Below, piece after piece: positions 1 through 11,978 of a DNA stretch of 64,000 bases. The stretch is from Lepus europaeus (Eukaryota > Chordata > Mammalia > Lagomorpha > Leporidae). The DNA is taken from NCBI RefSeq assembly GCF_033115175.1, contig NC_084834.1:90008462-90072461 (forward strand). The letters run 5' to 3'. Position 1 is the stretch's first letter, and every line of letters begins with the position of its first letter. The notes beneath the pieces were generated by a model that was not told the origin of the DNA, ran no database searches, and was given only the letters and a program-made list of their open reading frames with translations. A program made the position numbers and the translations under genes.

Positions 1-428
1 TTTTGGTGCAAAAAAAAAATTTGGAACCTGTGCATAGTTTTTTCTTTAAAAAAAAAAGATTCATTTATTTATTTGAAAGTCGAGTCACACAGAGAGAGGA
101 GAGGCAGAGAGAGAGGGAGGTCTTCCATTCAATGGTTCACTCCCCAACTGGCCACAATGGTCGGAGCTGCACCAATCCGAAGCCAGGAGCCAGGAACTTC
201 TTCCAGGCCTCCCACGTGGGTTCAGGGGCCCAAGGACTTAGGCCATCTTCTACTGCTTTCCCAGGCCATAGTAGAGAGCTGGATGGGAAATGGAGCAGCC
301 AGGTCTCAAACCAGCGCCCATATGGGATGCTGGTGCTTTAGGCTAGGGCATTAACCCGCTGCGCCACAGCACCAGCCCCTAGTTTTTTCATAATAAACAT
401 TTTCACAAACTCTTGAAAATCCTTCATA
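1..428. mobile_element. mariner-like MITE, split by a SINE
   Basis: Bases 1-44 and 390-428 together match other short elements in this window (for example 19116-19243), which have inverted ends reading roughly cttcaaaaagttcatggaaa. A CSINE (45-379) splits this copy. The left end lies outside the window. Assignment to Tc1/mariner (Hsmar2-like) is from memory of the terminal sequence. Confidence 0.6.
45..379 (-). mobile_element. CSINE (lagomorph tRNA-derived SINE), minus
   Basis: Full-length copy read on the minus strand: tRNA-like head (gctggtgctgtggcgcagcg) at the right, CT-rich segment and A/T tail at the left. Perfect 10-bp target-site duplications, tagttttttc, lie at 35-44 and 380-389, so the insertion into the mariner-like element is intact. 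Confidence 0.93.
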
Positions 429-835
429 TGCATAGATTTCCAAAAAATTTGTACACCAGAAATGAACTTGTCTTTTGATTCAATTTCCACTTTAAGAATA
501 TCTTCATAAATGTGATAAATGTTTTCTTACTAATTTGAACTTATTGCAATTTATACCATTTAAACTTTTTGAGTGGAGACTGAACTGACACAGTGGATTT
601 CCATAGCATATGATATTTTCTTTCTTCTTTCTTTACTTTGACATTAGTTAACTACCAACTGCAAGTCAAGTTCAAGTTTGGATAGTAGCAATATATAGAG
701 GAGGAAGACATAATTATTACTGCCCTAAAAGCCTAGAGGGGTAAGCATTTATGTAAACAGACATTCCTATATAGCCTACAGAACCATAGGAGTCATATGA
801 GAGAGCACCTAGTTTTCTTGAAAAAGAAACTTCAT
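429..835. other. no gene seen
   Basis: AT-rich sequence without a supported exon or recognisable repeat. Confidence 0.5.
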
Positions 836-1149
836 GGAGCCAGCACTGTATTGTGGTGGGTTAAACCTCTGCCTATAGTGCCAGAATCTCATATGGGAGC
901 TGGTTTGAGTCCTGTCTACTCCACTCCTGATCCAGCTCCCTGCTGATGGCCTGGGAAGGCAGTAGAGGATGGCCCAAGTCCTTTAGCCCCTGCACTTACC
1001 TGGGACATGCAGAAGATGCTCTAGACTCCTGACTCTGGCTGTTGGGACCATCTGGGGAGTGAACTAGTGAATGGAAGACCTCTCTCTCTTTCTCTCCCTC
1101 TCTCTCTCTGTAACTCTGCCTCTCAAATAAATCTTTTCAAAAACAAGTA
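836..1149 (+). mobile_element. CSINE, plus
   Basis: Head ggagccagcactgtattgtg, the body with ctcctgatccagctccctgc, a CT-rich run and the aaataaatctttt tail are all present. It is diverged compared with the young copies and is flanked by A-rich aaagaaa-like duplications. Confidence 0.88.
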
Positions 1150-2387
1150 AAAAAAAAAGAAATTCCAGGACAACTTCATAGAACATGAGATAATTATGGT
1201 GAATTTTCAAAGATAGGTGGGAGTTTGCAAATGGAGAAGAGGAAGAAAATGGCTCATGGAAAAGCATCAGGTGAAGTTCAGTGTTTCGAGCACAGAACAT
1301 AGCCTGTGGGGGCACATAGTTAGGGAACACTTGACAAATATGAGCAACAGCAGGTGAATCTCAGCAATGAAAATGTATAGAGACAGGTAAGGAAAGAAAA
1401 AGCACTGGAAGGCAAGGGCATTGTAGGCTATGCAAATAGAGCCATTCAAAGACATTAATTAAGGAAATAGCACACCTGATTTGGCTTCTAAAATGATCTT
1501 TCTGGTTACAGCTTGGAGGGCAGTGTACAAGAAACTTTCACCACTGTACAATTTGAATCTCACGGCAATGGCAGTCTAACATGTAACATTTAGAATGTAA
1601 AACTGAGATGACTATGTGGTCCATTAGACTTAATAGGGAGTGAAAAAGAAAAGCATGAAGTTGAGAGGAACTTGCAGATTTCTAGCTTGAGCAGCTGTGA
1701 ATGATGACACTATTCCCAAAGATAAGAGAACAGGAGAGTCAATCTGAATCAGTGAGTTTATATTGGGCTTACTGAGAATGAAAGGCCTGTGGGCAATTCA
1801 AGAAATGGTACCTGTAGCACACTGGAGAGACAGCAAGACTGAAGAGATGGAGCAGTAGTTGCAACACAGATGCATAGATGACATCATGAAAAGGGAGTGC
1901 ATAAAGCCAGGGACAGTGTCATGGCATCCTGCATGTAAGAGAAATAAGAACCTGAAAGAGAAACTGGTGAGGAGGACTGGTCTACCAGGAAGAGAACCAG
2001 TTCCCAGGGAATCAGGAGAGGGGGAAATACTGTAAAAGGAGGAACTGTAGCTTTACATGTGAAGCAATAAAATTTAAAATGAAATAGACCAATTGGACTT
2101 GGGAGTTTGACATTTTTTGGTGACCATGTTTAATAAAATGCATCTGAAATATATTGCATGAGCCCGACCTACTCTGAGGCACTCTTATAAAAGCTAGGAG
2201 CACAGGAATGAAAAGAACAAACAATTTCATCAACTTGTGCCCACTCTTCACCCACTGCAGTCTGAGCTGTGCCCTTCTTCTATCTTTAGGAACAACAACA
2301 CAATTCCTTCACCTGTCGTCCCCTCTCTGCTGATTAATCTTCCTTTGTTTCTCTTTGCAGCAGAACTCACAATTTCAAATATCTCTT
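1150..2387. other. no gene seen
   Basis: Apparently single-copy noncoding DNA. Open frames here are short and show no recognised domain. Confidence 0.5.
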
Positions 2388-2553
2388 TTTTAAAAAAAGA
2401 TTCTATTTGTTTGAGAGGTAGAGTTACAGATAGAGAGAGAAACAAAGAGAAAGGTCTTCCATCTGCTGGCTCACTCCCTAAAAGGCTGCAATGGCTGGAG
2501 ATGGGCTGATCCGGAGCCAGGAGCAAGGAGCTTCCTCTGGGTCTCCCACGCAG
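2388..2553 (-). mobile_element. CSINE fragment, minus
   Basis: Only the 3' half of a CSINE is present: A-tail and CT segment on the left, then the body as far as gggtctcccacgcag. The tRNA-like head is missing. Confidence 0.85.
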
Positions 2554-2909
2554 CCCCACTTCTCTTGAGTGTGTGATTGGAGGTCACCTTGTCAGGGAGG
2601 CCTTTTCAGATCATTCTCCTGCATGCCCTCTTGTTACCATCCCTACTTTATAACTGGATATTATTTTCCCACAACACTTTTAGCTTTTTTTTTTTTTTTA
2701 AATAAAACTCTTAATAAAATTTCCCCATGTGGAAATACAATATGTACGCACATATAACATAGCATAATAGACCAATATCAAAATCCAAAATATCTGGTTG
2801 AAATAAGATTCCTTAAAATCATGACATAACATAGACCAAATCTGATCATTGTTACAAGGTGATTATTCAAGTCTTTGAAAATAAGCACATAGTTAAATAA
2901 CCCATAGCT
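2554..2909. other. no gene seen
   Basis: AT-rich, no recognised repeat or exon. It lies next to an L1 fragment and may include diverged L1 3' UTR. Confidence 0.4.
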
Positions 2910-3540
2910 CTTCATCTCCTCCCTCTCTTTTTCCACTCTTAGATTTAACAGGGATCACTTTTCAGTTAAAATTTAAACACCTAAGAATAATTGTGTGTTA
3001 ATTACTGAGTTCAACCAATAGTACTAGAACCACAACAACAACAACAAATACTAAAAAGGATAAAGTATTACATTGTACATCTAAAGTCAGGACAGGAGCT
3101 GATCAGTTCATTGTTGCTTATAGTGTCCATTTCACTTAACAGGTTTCCCCTTTGGCGCTCAGTTGTCACCGATCAGGGAAAACAAATGATATTTTTCTCT
3201 TTGGGACTGGCTTAATTCACTCAGCATGATGTTTTCCAGATTGCTCCATCTTGTTGCAAATGACTGGGTTTCGTTGTTTCTTACTGCTGTATAGTATTCT
3301 ATGGAGTACATGTCCCATAATTTCTTTATCCAGTCTACTGTTGATGGGCATTTGGGTTGGTTCCAGGTCTTAGCTATTGTGAATTGAGCTGCAATAAACA
3401 TTAATGTGCAGATGGCTTTTTTATTTGCCAAATTAATTTCCTTTGGGTAAATTCCAAGGAGTGGGATGGCTGGGTTGTATGGTAGGGTTATGTTCAGGTT
3501 TCTGAGGAATCTCCAGACAGACTTCCATAGTGGCTTTTAA
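2910..3540 (-). mobile_element. L1 fragment, ORF2 end and 3' UTR start, minus
   Basis: The minus strand encodes the last ~90 residues of L1 ORF2, including [19 protein letters not shown] and the terminal SLIGDN before the stop at 3159. The first ~250 bp of the 3' UTR follow. The terminal 3' UTR and poly(A) are missing, and the 5' part stops near 3540. Residues match the plus-strand L1s at 50 and 58 kb. Confidence 0.9.
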
Positions 3541-4231
3541 GTTAGAGAAACTTCACTTATACATTATACATTGATTATTCATCAAGTCAGAAAATGCATG
3601 ACTCTTCTAGAAAACTTGGCTGTACACGTATGGAAGGAAAGAAGGTACTAGTCAAAGGATTACTCAAGTAAGAAAGAAATTTCGACTTCCTGTGTCGAAG
3701 GGGAAAAAATAATAGATGTGGTTCCTGAGGAGCTAAAATAGCCTGGGTCCCAGAACACAGGTAGACACTCAGCATGGAAGAACAGCGGAACATCCTCAAG
3801 CCAGGGAGGGCAGTGAGGAAAAAGATAAAGGTGGGTGCAAGGAGATTTTGCTGTTGGTTGCCATTTTGTTTGCCAAGTATAAGAAAAAATCACCTCCTGA
3901 GAGCTGGGAGAGGGAGGGGGATGTGGAAAAGAAACTAACAAGAGGGCAGTGGTTCTAGGACAGTAGTTGTATGCCCTCTACTGCTTGCTGCACCCAATGC
4001 ACATTGCTATACTTAAGCACACAAATGTATACACATAGCCACACTCAAACAAAAAATGCAAGCAAGAAAAAATTCTGCCAAATGGAACTTCTGAAGTGCC
4101 CCTACCAGAACTGCAGCACTCTTTGCTTTATGGATGATAGAGTACGTGTAGACATGGAGCGTGATCCTCAGATTGCTCTCAGGGATACTCACATTGTGAT
4201 ATTCATGGCCTGTGCAATTCCCACCCTCTCC
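3541..4231. other. no gene seen
   Basis: Mixed-composition intergenic DNA. A 153-residue open frame here has no recognisable domain and overlaps the LTR remnant to the right. Confidence 0.4.
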
Positions 4232-4530
4232 TTACAACACACAGAATACAGAAGTGATGGAGTAGCATGTCTGAGAATAGATTCCAACAGGTTCAGCTTC
4301 CATCTTGTTCATCCTCTCTTGCTTGCTCCATTTGATGGAAGACGGCCATCCTGTTTCCTGTTTGAGCTGCCTTGTGAAAAGGCCCACATGGCAAGGAAGG
4401 TGGCCTCCAGCCAACAGCCATCGAGGAACTGAGGCTGTCAGGGGCACCTGTGAGAATGGACTCCTACCAACAACTACACCAGCGAGCTTGGAAGTAGAGC
4501 CTTCCCCAGGCAAGATGAAGATGACTCCAT
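4232..4530 (-). mobile_element. MLT1-like (ERVL-MaLR) LTR remnant, minus
   Basis: On the minus strand, ggctgttggctggaggccac, ttgccatgtgggccttttca and gagcaagcaagagag are the usual string of motifs in ancient MLT1-type LTRs. It is an old, broken solo remnant. It accounts for most of a 164-residue open frame. Confidence 0.5.
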
Positions 4531-5369
4531 CCAACACCTTGATGGTGGTCTGTGAAAGTCCATAAAGTCCACAAAGCAGAGGACCCAGAACAAAGCATTG
4601 AGTTAAGTTCTTGAGGTTCAGTGCCTTTGCTCCGCTAGACCACAGATCTTTAACCCCATCTGTGACGATATCATCAATTCTTTGAACTTCAGGAGAACAT
4701 AAAGAGTATCTAGTTTGTCTGCACATCTGTTCAGTTGTGATCCTTCGAGCTCTGCTCTTGATTGTCTAGTCTGAAGACTATGAGAAACATTTCCTTAATC
4801 AACTAAAATTTAATACAGAGATCTGAAGATGCTAAGTGCCTAAGGAGCCAATGAATACAAAATTGGATTTGAATCAACAACTCCTGGATTTAGTGCACTA
4901 TGCTATCTGTATTTGTGCAAGGAAAACAGAACATTTGGGCTGAAGTCCTTATTTTATTATTTTCAACATTTTAAAGTCTGTTTTCTGAGTGTTGGGTGTC
5001 TTCCTGATGCAGGTGATGGTTTGCATCATTGGATATAAGAACAATTGCATGCCATAAATAGAACTAATGCTATCAGAAAGAAAACTGCCACTCTTAGCTG
5101 TTGTTTAAGGGATTCTTCAACAAGAAAGAAGCCAGTTCAGATCTGATTCTAATTATGTTTCCAAAATGTAAATCAAACGACTGAACTAGTAATCTGAGAA
5201 TACAGAAACTAAACTGAATCAGTCCAGCACATTACATTTCAGATATTCTATCAGTTACATAAGACCAAGAGAAACAGACGTCTTGAGATTCAGTGATTGT
5301 GTATAGCCCTTGTCTCTTCTATTAAAGAACAGTGCTTTGTTTAGTTTTGTTCTGCTTTGTTTTCTTTTT
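4531..5369. other. no gene seen
   Basis: The minus strand of 4531-4726 stays open, continuing a frame from the LTR remnant, but I recognise no protein in it. The rest is AT-rich intergenic sequence. Confidence 0.35.
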
Positions 5370-5955
5370 CTTCATACTATTTGTTGAATTCCATTACTTA
5401 AAGTAGGGTTAACTATATGATCATTAAGTATACTGAAAATAGGCCCGCACCACAGTTCACTAGGCTAATCCTCTGCCTGCGGCGCCGGCACCCAGGTTCT
5501 AGTCCCGGTTGGGGCACCAGATTCTGCCCTGGTTGTTCCTCTTCCAGTCCAGTTCTATGCTGTGGCTGGGGAAGGCAGTGGAGGATGGCTCAAGTGCTTG
5601 GGCCCACACCCACATGGGAGACCAGGAGGAAGCACCTGGCTCCTGGCTTCGGGTCGGTGTGGCATGCTGGCCACAGCATGCCAGCCGTAGCGACCATTTG
5701 GGGAGTGAACCAACGGAAGGAAGACCTTTCTCTCTGTCTCTGTCTCTCTCTCTCACTGTCTAACTCTGCCTGTCAAAAAAAAGGTATACTGAAAATAGAT
5801 CATGGTAAAAAAAAATTAAGAATGGGAATCCGAGAGGGATGGGGGGGAAGGATTGGAGTTGGGGGGAGAAGGAGAATGGAGGTGAGAATCCCACTATGTT
5901 CCTAAATCTGTATATATGAAACTTGTATTACTTAAATAAAATTAAATTTTAAAAA
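5370..5955 (+). mobile_element. L1 3' end (older subfamily), plus, with SINE inside
   Basis: Bases 5380-5442 and 5784-5955 read as an L1 3' UTR: a G-rich tract (gggggggaaggattggag) followed by aaacttgtattacttaaata and an A-tail. A CSINE sits inside it. It is more diverged than the L1s at 41-60 kb. Confidence 0.6.
5443..5783 (+). mobile_element. CSINE, plus, with perfect target duplication
   Basis: Complete copy from the ggcccgcaccacagttcact head to the cactgtctaactctgcctgt end and A-tail. A perfect 15-bp duplication gtatactgaaaatag lies at 5428-5442 and 5784-5798, so this is a relatively recent insertion into an older L1. Confidence 0.95.
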
Positions 5956-6154
5956 CTAAACTGAAAACCTTCTCTATCTGTGTTATGATCTGTCAAAAAA
6001 ACTGGTAGACTTTCCAAGACAGTTCAAAACAATCTACATTGTCAAATCATTTGATAACAATTATTATATACATTATATATATTATGTATTTGCTACTTTT
6101 TCTTTTAGTTGTTGTTTTGATTTAGTGAACTTGAGTTTTTTTATGCTTTCTTTC

Positions 6155-6509
6155 TTTCTTTTTTTTTTTTTTTTTTTTTTTTGGACAGGCAGAGTGGACA
6201 GTGAGAGAGAGACAGAGAGAAAGGTCTTCCTTTGCCGTTGGTTCACCCTCCAATGGCCGCCGCGGCCGGCGCACTGCGGCCAGCGCACCGTGCTGATCCG
6301 ATGGCAGGAGCCAGGTGCTTCTCCTGGACTCCCATGGGGTGCAGGGCCCAAGTACTTGGGCCATCCTCCACTGCACTCCCTGGCCACAGCAGAGAGCTGG
6401 CCTGGAAGGGGGGCAACCGGGACAGAATCCGGTGCCCCGATCGGGACTAGAACCCGGTGTGCCGGCGCTGCAAGGCGGAGGATTAGCCTATTGAGCTGCG
6501 GCGCCAGCC
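6155..6509 (-). mobile_element. CSINE, young type, minus
   Basis: GC-rich young copy (gagctgcggcgccagcc head, ctgtccactctgcctgtcc end, long T run at the left). The target duplication tatgctttctttc lies at 6142-6154 and 6510-6522. Confidence 0.95.
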
Positions 6510-6522
6510 TATGCTTTCTTTC

Positions 6523-9429
6523 ATCTTTAACAAAATCATTCTCCATGTCCTACAATTTATTTCCCTTAATCATCTCCTATCTATGTTCCCATTTTATTAT
6601 TTTTTGTATTATTTCAAACTATTCCTCTGGTCACAGATGATTGACTAAGAAGGTTAATAAAAATCTTCCCCTAAGACTGGATGAAAGAATCTGTTTCTAA
6701 GGTAGCTGAAGATGTACCATGAGGCTTGTTGGTAGCCATGCTTCTCCCCAAGTATGCCAAATAAGGCAAGAGACCTTGTCTTCCAAAAGGGGCAGAGGGA
6801 AGCAGATGCACAGGTAGGGGCAGAGATAAAAGTCAGTGGAAAAGCTCAGACCATGATGACATTCCTGCTTTGTGTTGCTCCTTAGGTCTGATGCATTCTA
6901 ATCCTTTGGTTTCTTTTTTTGATTTCTTCAGTCAACAAGGTTGGAATCTCCTAACTGTCCTTCTTGGCCCCCATCTTTTCCTATTCTCATCCTTCCTGCA
7001 TGCCACAGTCAGGAGATAAAACTCTTAGAGTTTGTCAGATGGGCCTGAGAATTAAACTGATGCAAGATCATCAGGAGAGAGCAAACAAATTAATTTAATT
7101 CAAATTTCATGTAACATGGGAGATGAAGACCCAAAGGCACAGTTAGAGGTGAACACTTAAATACTGAGTAGGACAAAGTTAAAAAGTGATGACACAAAGG
7201 GCTTCAGGCTAGGGTTATTGGCTGAGTGGAGAAGAGCTTGCATGATAAGGGTTAGTTTAGTAAGGTTTGTGCAGATTTCCCTCAGCCTCAACTTCTCATC
7301 CTTGGTGATTAGAATGAGGTTTTCCTCCTGGAATAGGATGGAAATCTTTCATGTAGAATTGCATCTCTTGCTTTTTAAGAAACAGAGGGAAAGTCAGAGT
7401 GCTCTTGCACCTGCTGTTACTTTAACCCAAAACAGTCAAAGTGCCAGAGCAGTGTAATTTGGGACGACGTGTCCTTAACTCCTTCACCAGTGGCACACAG
7501 GTCAGCCGGGATCAGTAGACACTCTTAGTTTTCAAATTGAAGAATGAAGACTTTTTCAGTAAACAAAGGGAAACAAGGTGCAAGAGAGAGGTGATATGGG
7601 GGAAAGTTGCTTGTGAAAAGCAGAGATAAATAGTTTAAAGATAGTTTAAATAGTTAAAGTGGTGAACAAGACACTAGGTCCATCTACTGCAAGAACTTCC
7701 TACCATTCATTTTCTCTGAGATTGACCCATCCACCTACACTCTGGATTCCGAACTCTTCCCGCCTCTCAACCACCACAAGAACAAGCAACATTGCCATCT
7801 GCTGGGGAGTATAGAAATTACAGAGTTGGATTGTGTTACGGATTCTGAGTTGTATTTTAAAATTCTCTAAAAAGACGTTAGATAAACCACTTACCTTAAT
7901 GTGATCACTACACACTGTATACATGCATCAACATATCACACTATACCCCAAAATAGGTAGTTTGGCATAATTATGTCAATAATTATGTCAGCAATCATGT
8001 GCTAGTTATTTTTAATTAAAAGAGATATAAACAAATTCAAATTGTGCTTAATGATAATTTTTATATTTGAGATCAAAATGGTATTGTTAAATTGTAGCTC
8101 TTACACTTGAACTCTGGAAAGCTGCAATTTAAGAATTGCTGCTCTCTTGGAGTAATTTACATTTTAATATGCAGTTGGTGTCATTAAATTACTAGCATTA
8201 AATCAAGTATAGCCTAGTCTAATGTGTTTTGAAATAGCAGCAGTTTAAGAAAGCATACATGATTCTGTGATTCTGTATTCAAACCAAGTGGAAGAATACA
8301 TGTAGGTAAGTTAAAAGACACCTTGATACACAGAAAAAAAAAAAGTTCCCATTATTTTCCTAGGTAACCAATGTTGTTTCCTTTTGTTAATTTAGGATGA
8401 CTAATCTAAAACTGAATAACAAAGTGATATTTGTATAAAGTTGTTCATTGCTTCATTAATAATAATTACAGGAAAAAGAAGAAAGGTAAACAAGTAACAT
8501 AGGTGATTTATGATAACTTAAAGACTGCAAAACACTAAAAATGTAAAATTTGAATGAGAAAATTAAAACCACTGTTATTGCCACTATGGACAAATTATAA
8601 GTTTACTGAGCAGGACCGGGAGTCAAGCTCTGAATCTACAGATGGACATCTCATGTTAAATCATAACAAGGTGCAGCTCTGCCAGCCAAGAGCTGCATCA
8701 CTGGAAATGGAACTGCCCTGCAGTCGAAGGACACCCAGGTCAGAGCCACAGATCTTGCTGGCTCCAAGCTGAAAAGCTCTTCACTCAGCCCAGCGTCCAA
8801 GGTGACCACCACTGCTGAGGGGATGGCCAAGTAGGGTCTGTAACATTGCAGGCAGAACTGTAAATTTCCTGTTAGAGTTGCCACCTGCCTTTACCTGGCC
8901 AACTCTCCTCCCAGGCCAGCTAGGTAATGGGAGTCAACAGGGTGCCTTCCCAAGGAGGTTCACACCTCCCTTAGGATGTACCCCATGTGAAGAGATAGAT
9001 AAGTCTGGGCCTCATAACTGACAAGACCTCAAAGCCCACCAGATTATTATCAAGCCCTTCTGTCAGTTTCTATATGCCTCTCAATCAGAGAACTTGTACA
9101 TGGCTTAGACAGCAGCTCTCTTAGGTTCTCCAATAATGACTCTGTCTTTTGTTCTAGACCCTATCTAGACCCTATCTAGCCCATCTGGGGCCTCATCCCT
9201 TTGTAATCATAGCCTCTACTCTTACATCAATGGCTCTACTCCTGACCTGTGTGTATTGATGGTCCTCTCCCCCACTTAATGTTGTATGATTGTTCAGGAT
9301 TTCTCTACAGACAAACCCCTTTACCTGTAAAAGTTGAGTGGCCTTTCTCCCAGTCTTGGTTGGGATCAGCTTTAAACCATGTCCATCAAACAATCCTTAC
9401 AAGGATCCAGAGACACACCCCATTTCCTC
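6523..9429. other. no gene seen, unique or ancient sequence
   Basis: No CSINE or L1 is recognised in this 2.9-kb stretch and no coding exon is supported. Part of 7030-7500 may be an old LTR, but I could not assign a family. Sequence toward 9430 may belong to the retroviral fragment that follows. Confidence 0.4.
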
Positions 9430-9796
9430 TCCTCTATGAAATCCTCTCATTACCTGGTTAATGCCATTCTTGGGATCATTGGTTGTTATTCTCACCTTGT
9501 CTTTTATACTACAGTGTCTGTTTAAGTGTTTACAGCAGGTAATAATGGAACAAACCAAGACCTTCAGCAACCAGGTGGTCAGCCAAATGCTGCTACAGGG
9601 ATATACTCGGCTCCCCACCCAGGAGACAGCGGCTTGAGACATCGCCCCATGCCAACGAAAAGTACCTCATCACCCCGTGTCAGCAAGAAGTAGCTCTAAA
9701 GACAGATCACCATCCCTCTACCCCTCCTGGACTTTTGGGACTAATGTAATCCCAAAAGTAATGGATTCCTGCTTTATAAAAAACAAAAGGGGGGAA
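9430..9796 (+). mobile_element. Endogenous retrovirus, env transmembrane end and polypurine tract
   Basis: A hydrophobic stretch reading PFLGSLVVILTLSFILQCLF, followed by a short basic or polar tail, resembles the membrane anchor and cytoplasmic tail of gammaretrovirus-like (class I) env. A polypurine tract, aaaaggggggaa at 9785-9796, sits directly before the LTR. It is a broken 3' fragment with no internal gag or pol seen in the window. How far it extends to the left is uncertain. Confidence 0.6.
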
Positions 9797-10132
9797 TGTT
9801 AGTAAAATGGCACAGTCTTAACTATGGTGCAATCTACACCCTGACACAATCCTAGGCTCTAGCCCCCGCCGCCATTGCTGGAAGCCAGGTGGCCACATGG
9901 CCCAACCATGTGTCAGCTCCACCCCCATCCTAATGGGATTCACTGTTCCTACTTCCCTGCCTGCCTCCCGGCAAAGTTTTAAAAGGATCTGTTCCTGAAC
10001 ACGTGGCGCTCTCTCTGTCTCGATCTCTCTCTTGATCTCTCTCTTACATTGTCCTTCTCTCTCTTTTCCTTCTTGGCCCCTTCCCTCCAGTCTGCCGGGT
10101 TTCCCCCAATAAATTCTTTCCCTTAAAAAAAA
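9797..10132 (+). mobile_element. Endogenous retrovirus 3' LTR ending in an A-tract
   Basis: Starts tgttagtaaaat right after the polypurine tract. It contains a TATA-like ttttaaaagg near 9976, a CT-rich region and AATAAA at 10108-10113, and stops ~11 bp later in an A-run. The U5 part expected of a provirus is not seen. A related copy lies at 16849-17193 on the other strand. Confidence 0.75.
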
Positions 10133-10358
10133 GTGACATCCAGGTGAACTGCTGGACATGGTGTATGCTGGCATTTTCTCCAGGGTATAACTGCTGTGTG
10201 TCAGAGTCCAAACCCTGCATGGATCTAGTTTTGGCCAAAGTCTGAAAACTCCTGTCCAACTCTTCTGTAGACATTTCTTTGTGCAGTAGCTCTATCTGGG
10301 TCAGATTTCAATTTACCTGAATCCTTCAGGCTTTCTATGAACCCTCCTGCACCACAGC

Positions 10359-10381
10359 CACACACACACACACACACACAC
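10359..10381. repeat. (CA)n microsatellite
   Basis: About eleven CA dinucleotides in a row. Confidence 0.95.
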
Positions 10382-10483
10382 TTGCTACTGTCATTCATAT
10401 TTGAAATCAGGAAGGCACAGTCCACTCCCAGAAAGGAAATCATCAGGATCTACAGTTTCTAGAGGACCATACAAACAGTTCTT

Positions 10484-10822
10484 TTTTTTTTTTTTTTTTT
10501 TTTTTGACAGGCAGAGTTAGACAGTGAGAGAGAGAGACAGAGAGAAAGGTCTTCCTTCCGTCGGTTCACCTCCTAAATGGCTGCTATGGCCCAGTGCACT
10601 GCGCTGATCTGAAGCCAGGAGCCAGGTGCTTCCTCCTGGTCTCCCATGCAGGTGCAGGGCCCAAGCACTTGGGCCATCCTCCACTGCACTCCCGGGCCAC
10701 AGCAGATAGCTGGACTGGGAGAGGAGCAGCCGGGACAGAATCCAGCACCCCAACGGGGACTAGAACCCAGGGTGCCAGTGCCACAGGCGGAGGATTAGCC
10801 TAGTGAGCCGCGGCACCGGCCA
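10484..10822 (-). mobile_element. CSINE, young type, minus
   Basis: Head gccgcggcaccggcc at the right, ctaactctgcctgtc end and T-run at the left. The duplication aaacagttctt lies near 10473-10483 and 10826-10836. Confidence 0.93.
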
Positions 10823-10837
10823 TAAAAACAGTTCTTT

Positions 10838-11412
10838 ATGTCGGCTCCCAGGACAGCTATCAATTGATGAGGACTCCAGTTGCCATGGACATAAGAAAAT
10901 CTTTTCTCTCTGGCCTCCCTCCTCTGTCTTCCTCTTTCTCATTCTCGCCTTTCATCTCTCTCTTACTTTCTGTGGTTCCATCAAGTTTCCTCTTTGCTGA
11001 AGCAAATAGAAAAAGTGAGGAGAGTAATTTATGGCCCTGAAGTTGAAAGAACAATGGACCTTTGAGGTCCATCCCTGAGAAACATCTAAAGGACAAGCAA
11101 GACTTTATTTGTGGATAGTGTGGCCATTTCAACTCACAGTGAAGTTTGTTCTTTTCCCTCCAATGTAAACTCCCTGTGTGTTACCCAGACTTGGAGTTCT
11201 CCCAGGGTGGGAGGCCTGCAGGGGAGCAGGGAGTGTCTGCCCCAGGAAGGAGATGAGGGAGATGTGAAGTTCTGTTTGGGGTGAGGGTGGTTGTCAGACA
11301 ACAGTGTCCCAGTAGAACGTCCTTCACCCTCCCACCCCCACTGCTGGGGCAAGCTTTCTGTGCAATTCCTCTTCCATGGAGGAAATGCCCAGCCAATCTG
11401 CCAGACCTACAA
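10838..11412. other. no gene seen
   Basis: Mixed-composition, apparently unique sequence with short meaningless open frames on both strands. Confidence 0.45.
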
Positions 11413-11700
11413 TTCTTTTAAAAGATTTATTAATTAATTTGAAAGTCAGAGCTACAGAGAGAGAGAGAGAGAGAGAGAGAATCTTCCATCATTTGGTGTA
11501 CTCCCCAGATAGCTGCAATGTTCAGCACTGGGCCAAGCTGAAGCCAGGAGCTAGGAGCTCTATCTGGGTCTCCCATGTGGGGAGCAGGGTCCCAAGCACC
11601 TAGGCCATCTTCAGCTGCTTTTTCCCAGGACATTAGCAGGAGCTGGGTCGGAAGTGGAGCAGCTGGGACACAAACCTGCGCCCATATGGGATACCAGTGT
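11413..11700 (-). mobile_element. CSINE lacking its head, minus
   Basis: Left A/T tail, GA-rich run, and body as far as gcgcccatatgggataccag. The tRNA-like head expected at the right is replaced by another CSINE in opposite orientation. Confidence 0.88.
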
Positions 11701-11709
11701 TAAAAGTGG

Positions 11710-11978
11710 TAATCCTGGTCAGGGCACCGGATTCTGTCCCGGTTGCCCCTCTTCCAGGCCAGCTCTCTGCTGTGGCCAGGGAGTGCAGTGGAGGATGGCC
11801 CAAGTGCTTGGGCCCTGCACCCCATGGGAGACCAGGAGAAGCACCTGGCTTCTGGCTTCGGATCAGCGCGGTGCTCCGGCCGCAGCGGCCATTAGGGGGT
11901 GAACCAACGGTAAAGGAAGACCTTTCTCTCTGTCTCTCTCTCTCACTGTCCACTCTGCCTGTCAAAAAAAAAAAAAAA
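11710..11978 (+). mobile_element. CSINE lacking its head, plus
   Basis: Begins within the SINE at ctggtcagggcaccggatt and continues to the A-tail. It is a young-type sequence. It abuts the minus-strand CSINE head to head, making an imperfect inverted repeat. Confidence 0.9.

Noticed and set aside
4232-4726. 164-residue open frame on the minus strand
   Set aside because: About two thirds matches an MLT1-like LTR remnant. The remainder has no recognised protein and no splice or promoter support.
6082-6640. Open frames of 154-171 residues with repeated LGPSSTALPGHSRELAWK-like words
   Set aside because: These words recur at more than ten places and are translations of CSINE copies in either direction.
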